Part shown: in pieces, positions 1 through 5,534 of the stretch
Layout: the number at the start of each line of letters is the position of its first letter
How positions within the stretch are numbered: the first letter of the stretch is position 1
From: an uncultured Bacilli bacterium
GTDB taxonomy: Bacteria; Bacillota_I; Bacilli_A; RFN20; CAG-449
Reading direction: 5' to 3'
DNA: 5,534 nt
Assembly (NCBI GenBank): GCA_947593895.1
Contig: CANQDY010000083.1
Location: 1-5,534 of the forward strand
Made by a program: the position numbers and the translations under genes
The notes under the pieces: generated by a model
Told to the model about the DNA's origin: nothing
What the model saw: only the letters and a program-made list of their open reading frames with translations
The model's database searches: none

Positions 1-65
1 ATTTATTACAACTATCAGTGACTATCTTTAATTGAAATAGATTATTATATTAATATCATCGCATA

Positions 66-87
66 AAAAAGTGGACACCAACTTTTT
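66..87 (-). terminator. Putative intrinsic terminator after the ABC operon
   Basis: Downstream of the last stop codon, the minus strand reads AAAAAGT, then TGG-TGT-CC, then ACTTTTTT. The outer arms (66-72 and 81-87) pair over 7 bp, a single base bulges, and GG/CC closes a three-base loop. The T-run forms the right arm and continues one base past it. An A-tract/T-tract hairpin placed 14 bases after the stop fits Rho-independent termination of the minus-strand operon. The stem is short and AT-rich, so it would be weak. Its near symmetry means it could also act on the plus strand. Confidence 0.5.
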
Positions 88-101
88 AATTTACTTATTT
101 A

Positions 102-2822
102 CTAAATATCATATTTAATGGTAATTTCTCTTGGTGTTTTTCTTAACAATAGAATCAAAGGTAATAAACTTGAGAATATATTTACTCCATATATACCAAT
201 TATACCAATCAAGAAGAGCCACCAAGATAAATATTCAATTAAAAATATTTTACTTAGATATAGAATGATAAGTGAAATAAATGTAAAACCAAATGCCATT
301 GTGAGAGTAGTTATTAATATCGAATCAAGAATGAATACTCGATAAATTATACTCTTTTTAACTCCGATACTTCTAAATACACCAATTGTATAAATATTCT
401 TAATCATCTTAGAACGATTCATCAAATAGATAAACAAGCCACTTAAAGCAATAATAATGCCGATGAGAACAAAGTATATTGGATAAATTACACTATCGCT
501 ATTTACATCAGCATATGCATTTTTTTTCATCACAATTAAACCATAGTCTTTAAAATAAGTTGTTGCACTTGGTAAATCATTTGACAAAAAGCTAATATTT
601 ATTTCCAAAGTAGGGAACTCATCTGGAATTTTAATAAGCGTTTCTCCAAATAAATTTGATGCATACAAATCTCCAACATTATAACCGTCATCATCAAAAT
701 ATCCAACTACATTTCCAAAAGTAAAATTTTGCTTATTGTTGTAAATGGTTTTTGAAATAATAATATCATCAAAGTTAAAGATACGATTATTATCGATATA
801 ATGAATTTTATCTTTATCTAATAGGTCAATCGATTTAATGTAAAAACTACCTTTAGAATAATTTTTAAAATCATCATTTAAGTAAAACAAATCAAGAAAT
901 AATTTATAATCTTGTTCAGTTTCAAAAATTAAAGCACTTTCTTTACTATCAACAATTCCACGATAATTTAAATTCGGAATTTGGTGATAAGATGAGTTAT
1001 AATCATAATAAAATTTTTTGGTCATGTAAACATTACATTTTGTTGAAATATTAGGACTATTAATATTATCGATATTTATAATATTAAATTCATGTTCTTT
1101 TACATATTCCTCTTTAATCATTTTTAAAGTGCTGGAAAGCATTTTTGAATATGGATTAATATAATAATCTCCTTTAAGACTATCAACAGAGGCATTAACA
1201 AATTCTAAATAATTTAAATCAGAACAACCAATAAATTTCAAATTTGAATCAACTATTCCAGAAATATAATATTTTTCATAGTGAGAGCCAAAATCAAAAT
1301 AACAATTAATAAAATCATCATAATCAATTAAATCGTAGTTAGACAAATACTTTACAGAAAATAAATCGATAATTTTTGAAGATACTATCACTTCATTTTC
1401 TTTTTGAGGTAAATGACCGTGTTTAACATCTTTATAATATTTCTCGTATTGACTTTGATAAATTATATCAACTTTTCCATCATTAGTTAAATTCATGTAT
1501 GAATTTCCTGGTCTGCCTAAAGGAATCTTATCATGAACAAATGAATCGCTTAGCGTATAAAAATAAACATAAATTGGCTCAACACCATCAATTCCTGAAT
1601 CAGAATTCTTAAGCCAATTCATTACATCTTGTTTTTCAAAATAAGAACTAGACGAAGAACTTTTTTCATCTTCTAATAAAACAATTTGATTATCGTAAGA
1701 ATTTTTGGGATTCATAGTTTGATTAAGGTTAAATGCTGTTTGAAACAAATAAAGCATTAAATTTATTAAAATTCCAAACACAAAAAATCCATAATATAAG
1801 GCTCTTTTCCCTTTTTTAACATTTGTTACTCGTAAAAAAGATTTTTTAATCTTATTCCAAATTTTAGTTTTTTCTTTTCGATTATCAAAATTTTCATCAA
1901 AGCTAATATCAATATCACTATCATCTTGTTTCTCAGTAATATTTTCTACAACCTTATAACGTTCATCAAGCATAGTTTGACCTGATTCAATAACAATTCT
2001 TAACTTATTTTCGTAAGAAATAATTGAAAGCTTTATATCTTTTACATTTTGATCAGAATATACCTCAACATTTATTTTATTACTACCAATTTGCTCTTTT
2101 TGTAACTTTGATTTATCAATAACATAGTTTTGATCAACATTAATTAAAGAAACATTGTCTTTATCTGCCTCAACTTTTCCATCGACAAGATGAATGATTC
2201 GATCAGAATACTGATAAGCTAAATCTTCATTATGTGTTACTAGTATTACTAAACGATGTTTGGATATTCCTTTTAAAATATTCATAATTGCTTTAGAATT
2301 AATTGAATCTAAATTTCCAGTTGGTTCATCACAAATCAAAACATCAGTATTTTTTGATAATGCTCTGGCAATGGCTACTCTTTGTTGTTGACCACCGGAT
2401 AATGCTGAGCTAACTCTTCTTTTATAACGTTCCATTCCAACAGCTTTTAAACATTTATCAATTCTTTTTTTGCGTTCATCTTTATTATTAATTCCTGATA
2501 AAGACAAAGCAACATCGATATTTTCATAAACCGATAAATCTTGCATTAATAAATAATTTTGGAAAACATAACCAATATGTTTACTACGATAAAGATCAAT
2601 AATTTTAGAGTTATACTTACTTATCTTTGTTTCATCATAATATATTGTACCTTTACCTTTATCAAGTCCACCAATTATATTTAGTAAAGTGGTTTTTCCT
2701 GATCCTGATTTACCTAAAATTGTTACAAATCCTTTTTCACCAAAATTAATGCTAATTCCTTTAAGGATCTTTTCATCTTCGTTTTTACTATAAGATTTAG
2801 TAATATTTTCAATCTTAATCAA
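102..2822 (-). CDS. Fused ABC transporter ATPase/FtsX-like permease, larger half (about 906 aa)
   Basis: This is a half-transporter of the MacB/FtsX (type VII) superfamily in the cytoplasmic membrane. Numbering is from the TTG start. The ATPase (about 1-220) shows Walker A GKSGSGKTT (37-45), Q-loop Gln88, signature LSGGQQQ (141-147), Walker B LICDEP with catalytic Glu166, D-loop TGNLDS and switch His197, so it should hydrolyse ATP. A cytoplasmic linker of about 120 residues follows, then TM1 (about 342-364), an extracellular domain of about 410 residues, and TM2-TM4 (about 779-800, 827-854, 865-893). The loop after TM2, with the GVFRSIGVKKS motif, is typical of FtsX permeases. The extracellular part starts near a six-serine run (388-393), carries the G-x-LPQKENEVIVSS motif of these exporters, and has three cysteines (507, 533, 596). 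TTG at 2822 is preferred because GGGTGAT lies at ideal spacing and it yields MIKIENITKSY, the usual family start. An in-frame GTG at 2831 would add three residues but has a poor ribosome site. The gene overlaps the upstream ABC gene by 8 bases, so the two products are probably partners. Substrate unknown. Confidence 0.93.
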   Translation of the reverse strand: MIKIENITKSYSKNEDEKILKGISINFGEKGFVTILGKSGSGKTTLLNIIGGLDKGKGTIYYDETKISKYNSKIIDLYRSKHIGYVFQNYLLMQDLSVYENIDVALSLSGINNKDERKKRIDKCLKAVGMERYKRRVSSALSGGQQQRVAIARALSKNTDVLICDEPTGNLDSINSKAIMNILKGISKHRLVILVTHNEDLAYQYSDRIIHLVDGKVEADKDNVSLINVDQNYVIDKSKLQKEQIGSNKINVEVYSDQNVKDIKLSIISYENKLRIVIESGQTMLDERYKVVENITEKQDDSDIDISFDENFDNRKEKTKIWNKIKKSFLRVTNVKKGKRALYYGFFVFGILINLMLYLFQTAFNLNQTMNPKNSYDNQIVLLEDEKSSSSSSYFEKQDVMNWLKNSDSGIDGVEPIYVYFYTLSDSFVHDKIPLGRPGNSYMNLTNDGKVDIIYQSQYEKYYKDVKHGHLPQKENEVIVSSKIIDLFSVKYLSNYDLIDYDDFINCYFDFGSHYEKYYISGIVDSNLKFIGCSDLNYLEFVNASVDSLKGDYYINPYSKMLSSTLKMIKEEYVKEHEFNIINIDNINSPNISTKCNVYMTKKFYYDYNSSYHQIPNLNYRGIVDSKESALIFETEQDYKLFLDLFYLNDDFKNYSKGSFYIKSIDLLDKDKIHYIDNNRIFNFDDIIISKTIYNNKQNFTFGNVVGYFDDDGYNVGDLYASNLFGETLIKIPDEFPTLEINISFLSNDLPSATTYFKDYGLIVMKKNAYADVNSDSVIYPIYFVLIGIIIALSGLFIYLMNRSKMIKNIYTIGVFRSIGVKKSIIYRVFILDSILITTLTMAFGFTFISLIILYLSKIFLIEYLSWWLFLIGIIGIYGVNIFSSLLPLILLLRKTPREITIKYDI

Positions 2823-5085
2823 GGTAATCACCCGCTTTCAAGGTCGATGCAATTGACTTATTAAATACTCTATTTTGGAATTTTCTAATAAAATTAATTG
2901 CTACAAACATCACTAAAACAAATGTTATTATATAAAATAATGGATTATTAAATGCACGAATCATGTTTACTTCTTTCTGTCTTAGTACAATAAAATAAAC
3001 CACAATAATATTAATAATGTAAACAACTAATGACATGATAATTATTTCTATATAATCGATCACTTTAATCTTTCTTTCATTAAAACCAATTGTTTTATAA
3101 ATAACATAGTTATTCTTTTTGCTACCATAAATTAATCTTAAAATCACTTGACCAATTGCAATTACCGCTAAAAGGACTAACAAAAGAACAAATGTCAATA
3201 ATAAAGTAAGAATAAGCGACCCACTATAAACAATTACCTCATCGGAATATTTATTGGTGGTTTTTTCTGTATGAAGCAAGTTCTTATTGAATTCAGAATA
3301 CATTTTTTCTGCATCTGATATATTTGAATTATAGCAAACATAGCAACTATCCGTTTCTTTATAATCGTTATATATTTCATCTGGAAAATAGAAATAATAT
3401 GTTTTATCTAACTTTAAATTATGACTATTATCAATTTGATAATTGGATAAATCAAATTTATGATTGAATACTTTAAGATAAAAATCTTCCACCTTAATAC
3501 TTGAATCTATATATATTGTATTGTCTTTGAAATCAATATTATCAGTAAATAGCATAGAATTATTTTTAGCTTCGGAAATTAAATAATAATTTACCAGCGT
3601 ATTTTTTGAAGCTTTAATATTTGTTGAAAGAACATTACTTGTTGAATTTGGGCCATCTTTTCTAAGAATTTTTTTAAAATATAGTTCGCTATATCTTTCG
3701 TTATACTTTTCACAAATTTCTTTGAGCTGATTTTCATGAACATAGATAATACTTCTGTCATCCTCCACAAATCCTTTTACTTTAAAAGGTTCATTTATGG
3801 TTAAATATTCATCAGATTGAATAAATGGATCAAAATTTGGTTCAACAGTAATATTGACATAATACTTTAAGAACCTTTCAAATGGATAATTTGATGTTGA
3901 TGAAATGATGATTTCATTTTCTTTTTCAATTGGACCACCTTCTACAAACTTGTGCTCTTCATTTTCTAAGTATGGTTTAATAAAAAAAGAATGGGAAATA
4001 CAATAAGAAAATTCATTATCCTCTTCATCTTTAATATCATGTTCTCTACTAAGACTAATCCTACTATCAAAAAAATCACATAAGTTTAAGTAAAATCTGC
4101 TATTTTTATAAGAATCTTTATAATCATATACATCTTGATTTTCAGTAGGATAAATATAGTTAATATATGCATCAGTAAACCAATAATCAGAATTAGTACT
4201 AATTGTATTAGAATATGATACATCTGCTCCTAAAATAGTTATGACTAAAAATGAGATAATAAAAAATTGAACAAATAAAACTAATGAAGAAAAAATTGTT
4301 CTTTTTGGTGATGTAATAATATTATTTCCACTTATTAATAAGGAAGTTTTTAAATTAATTTTTTTATCGCTTTTTAAAGAAATTTCACCATCTTCTTTTT
4401 TTTCAATTTGTTTTAACACTACATCTTCAATAATATGACCATCTCTCATGGTAATTTTTCTAGTAGCGATATCTTTAAAAGAATCATAATCATGCGTGAC
4501 AATTAAAACTAATTTGCCATTACATAATTTACCAATTAATTCAATAATTTGTCGACTCGTGTCAGAGTCAAGGTTTCCAGTTGGTTCATCACATGCAAGA
4601 ATTTTTGAATCGGTAGCAAGGGCACGAGCAATTACAGTACGTTGTTTTTCTCCTCCACTTAGTTTATTTGCTCTAGTTTTAATTCGATGAGTTAAACCTA
4701 CTTCGGCAATTAATTCTTTAGCTCTTTTCTTACTTTCCGAATAAGAAATTCCTTTGGCTAAAAGAGGAATCATAACATTATATAAAACTGAATAATTTTC
4801 GATAAGATTATAGTTTTGAAAAATAAATCCTACATTGTTATTACGATAATTATCAAAATCTTCGTTAGAAAAATCACTAGTTGATTTACCATCAATTAAC
4901 ATTTCACCTTCTTCATATGTATCTACTCCAGAAATCACATTCATTAATGTGGTTTTTCCCGCTCCAGAGTCACCGACAATAACTACAACTTCATTTAAAT
5001 CCAACTTTAAATCAATGTCTTGAACACCAACAGCTATAGATCCATTGGTATTGTACAATTTGGTTAGCTTTCGCAATTCAATCAT
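2815..5085 (-). CDS. Fused ABC transporter ATPase/FtsX-like permease, smaller half (756 aa)
   Basis: This is a membrane half-transporter of the MacB/FtsX (type VII) superfamily. The N-terminal ATPase (1-222) has Walker A GDSGAGKTT (38-46), Q-loop Gln90, signature LSGGEKQ (142-148), Walker B LACDEP with catalytic Glu167, D-loop TGNLDS (169-174) and switch His198; all are intact. TM1 is at about 263-286. An extracellular domain of about 330 residues follows, then a long hydrophobic TM2 (about 618-653) and TM3 and TM4 (about 676-700 and 714-733). The VIYKTIGFNERKI loop after TM2 is the FtsX-type cytoplasmic motif. The extracellular domain holds the G-x-P-x-EKENEIIISS motif (383-396) seen also in the downstream partner, and five cysteines, two of them as CYVC (581-584). 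The ATG at 5085 is preceded by GAGGAG and gives the standard MIELRKLTKLY start. It begins 2 bases after the MgtC-family stop and overlaps the next ABC gene. The two ABC proteins differ throughout, so they are not a recent duplication. A heterodimeric exporter or membrane-stress machine is inferred; the substrate is unknown. Confidence 0.94.
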   Translation of the reverse strand: MIELRKLTKLYNTNGSIAVGVQDIDLKLDLNEVVVIVGDSGAGKTTLMNVISGVDTYEEGEMLIDGKSTSDFSNEDFDNYRNNNVGFIFQNYNLIENYSVLYNVMIPLLAKGISYSESKKRAKELIAEVGLTHRIKTRANKLSGGEKQRTVIARALATDSKILACDEPTGNLDSDTSRQIIELIGKLCNGKLVLIVTHDYDSFKDIATRKITMRDGHIIEDVVLKQIEKKEDGEISLKSDKKINLKTSLLISGNNIITSPKRTIFSSLVLFVQFFIISFLVITILGADVSYSNTISTNSDYWFTDAYINYIYPTENQDVYDYKDSYKNSRFYLNLCDFFDSRISLSREHDIKDEEDNEFSYCISHSFFIKPYLENEEHKFVEGGPIEKENEIIISSTSNYPFERFLKYYVNITVEPNFDPFIQSDEYLTINEPFKVKGFVEDDRSIIYVHENQLKEICEKYNERYSELYFKKILRKDGPNSTSNVLSTNIKASKNTLVNYYLISEAKNNSMLFTDNIDFKDNTIYIDSSIKVEDFYLKVFNHKFDLSNYQIDNSHNLKLDKTYYFYFPDEIYNDYKETDSCYVCYNSNISDAEKMYSEFNKNLLHTEKTTNKYSDEVIVYSGSLILTLLLTFVLLLVLLAVIAIGQVILRLIYGSKKNNYVIYKTIGFNERKIKVIDYIEIIIMSLVVYIINIIVVYFIVLRQKEVNMIRAFNNPLFYIITFVLVMFVAINFIRKFQNRVFNKSIASTLKAGDYLD
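2827..2833 (-). promoter_or_regulatory. Ribosome binding site for the larger ABC gene, inside the end of the upstream gene
   Basis: The minus strand reads GGGTGAT, which matches the 3' half of the AGGAGGTGATC complement of 16S rRNA. Its last G of the GG pair lies 8 bases before TTG at 2822-2820. The site is built from the Ala-Gly-Asp codons at the end of the upstream ABC protein, whose TAA stop (2817-2815) lies just past the TTG. This supports translational coupling and decides the start in favour of TTG. The competing GTG at 2831-2829 lies within this site and is preceded only by a weak GAAAG. Confidence 0.6.
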
Positions 5086-5087
5086 TT

Positions 5088-5534
5088 CTATAGCAACTCC
5101 TCAACAAATTCAACATATGGAAGATCTTTAATCATTTTAATCACAACATCATGGTTTTGATATTCTTTCTTTCCTTTATTTGCAATCATAATAGTATAGA
5201 CACTTAATCCAGTATTTGAATAAGCTGAGTTATGTTCAACAGATATAATTTTCAATCCTTTACCACGAATTAAGCTAACAAATTCTTTAAGATTTTCTCT
5301 TTCTTCAAATTCGATATGCAATTCATAACAACCTGATTTTTTAGTAAAGAACCCTTCTAGTTTTGGCATAAAGAAAATCGCTAAACCAATTAATACAAAG
5401 CCAATAATTGAGGCAGTATAAAAACCAACACCAATTGTTAAACCTAAACAAGCTGAGGCCCATAATCCAGCGGCAGTTGTTAAGCCTTTAACTTGACTTC
5501 TAGATGTAACTAATATAGTTCCAGCGCCTAAAAA
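5088..5534 (-). CDS. MgtC/SapB family membrane protein, C-terminal part (5' end outside the window)
   Basis: The frame is open to the window edge, giving 148 visible residues; the N-terminal membrane helices lie outside. The visible start FLGAGTILV, then VKGLTTAAGLWASACLGL and a G-rich helix pair to about residue 55, matches the conserved core of MgtC/SapB proteins, which have GIGFLGAGTII...VKGLTTAA-LW. A cytoplasmic domain of about 85 residues follows, alternating strand-like and helix-like segments (YELHIEFEE, LKEFVSLIRGKGLKIISVE, YTIMIANKG, VVIKMIKDLPYVEFVEEL). This resembles the ACT-like C-terminal domain known in longer family members such as mycobacterial MgtC. The ATG at 5369 has no ribosome site and falls between the last helix and the cytoplasmic domain, so it is internal and not the true start. 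In the family, MgtC supports growth in low magnesium or acid and can act on F1Fo ATP synthase, while others are of unknown role. A function here is not shown. The stop is 2 bases before the ABC gene, so co-transcription is likely. Confidence 0.9.
   Translation of the reverse strand, partial: FLGAGTILVTSRSQVKGLTTAAGLWASACLGLTIGVGFYTASIIGFVLIGLAIFFMPKLEGFFTKKSGCYELHIEFEERENLKEFVSLIRGKGLKIISVEHNSAYSNTGLSVYTIMIANKGKKEYQNHDVVIKMIKDLPYVEFVEELL
5097..5102 (-). promoter_or_regulatory. Ribosome binding site for the smaller ABC gene
   Basis: GAGGAG on the minus strand lies 11 bases before the ATG at 5085-5083, slightly longer than usual spacing. It is made from two glutamate codons (GAG GAG) at the end of the MgtC-family gene, whose TAG stop comes 2 bases before the ATG. 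Ribosomes finishing the upstream gene would be placed directly at this start. Confidence 0.6.

Noticed and set aside
1..64. Possible promoter or small gene at the low end
   Set aside because: The stretch is AT-rich with a chance TTGAAA and a short repeated ACTATC, but no -10 element at suitable spacing and no open frame of useful length. I see nothing I can support here.
118..345. 75-codon plus-strand open frame opposite the C-terminus of the larger ABC gene
   Set aside because: It lies wholly antisense to conserved TM3-TM4 coding sequence, has no plausible ribosome site before its ATG, and its product resembles no family I know. It is a by-product of the real gene.
4496..4690. 64-codon plus-strand open frame opposite the ATPase of the smaller ABC gene
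   Set aside because: It is antisense to the signature and Walker B coding region, where constrained codons often leave an opposite frame open. It has no ribosome site or recognisable product.
102..5085. Tandem duplication giving the two ABC genes
   Set aside because: Beyond the shared ATPase motifs and overall layout, the linkers, extracellular domains and helices differ markedly, so any duplication is ancient and no recent repeat is present.
5088..5369. A stand-alone 93-residue protein starting at the ATG at 5369
   Set aside because: The same frame is open for 55 more codons to the window edge and encodes unmistakable MgtC/SapB core sequence. There is no ribosome site before this ATG, so it is the C-terminal domain of a longer protein.
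1..5534. CRISPR array, insertion sequence, tRNA or riboswitch
   Set aside because: No regularly spaced repeats, transposase, paired inverted ends or RNA fold were seen; nearly the whole window is occupied by the three genes.

Overview
This is a strongly AT-rich window in which all the coding sequence lies on the minus strand, in one tightly packed run of three genes. Reading in the direction of transcription (high to low coordinates) they are: the C-terminal part of an MgtC/SapB-family membrane protein that enters from beyond the window's high end, a 756-residue ABC transporter with fused ATPase and permease, and a second, larger fused ABC transporter of about 906 residues. The spacing is 2 bases at the first junction. 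The second and third genes overlap by 8 bases with the preferred TTG start, or by 17 with an alternative GTG. A small hairpin that fits an intrinsic terminator follows the last gene. This looks like the distal end of an operon with translational coupling.

The organism is probably a low-GC Bacillota, plausibly an uncultured Bacilli/Erysipelotrichia-type or Acholeplasma-like gut lineage. This rests on base composition, Lys/Asn/Ile-rich proteins, and single-membrane-type ABC/FtsX exporters without a periplasmic adaptor. All six tryptophans in the three frames are TGG, and no frame contains an in-frame TGA, so this is the standard code and not the Mycoplasma/Spiroplasma code. Placement at genus level is not possible from this window.

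Both ABC proteins have the layout of type VII (MacB/FtsX-like) transporters: an N-terminal ATPase of the LolD/MacB class, one membrane helix, a large extracellular domain of about 330 or 410 residues, then three more helices. Each ATPase has intact Walker A, Q-loop, LSGG signature, Walker B glutamate and H-loop. A four-helix half-transporter must dimerise. Two different halves encoded back to back with overlapping genes suggest a heterodimer, but this is inference. The substrate is unknown. Type VII systems typically extract lipids, lipoproteins or antimicrobial peptides from the membrane, or transmit force across it, rather than importing solutes. The MgtC-family protein upstream suggests a possible link to envelope stress or acid/magnesium stress. 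The window shows no regulator, adaptor or peptide precursor.
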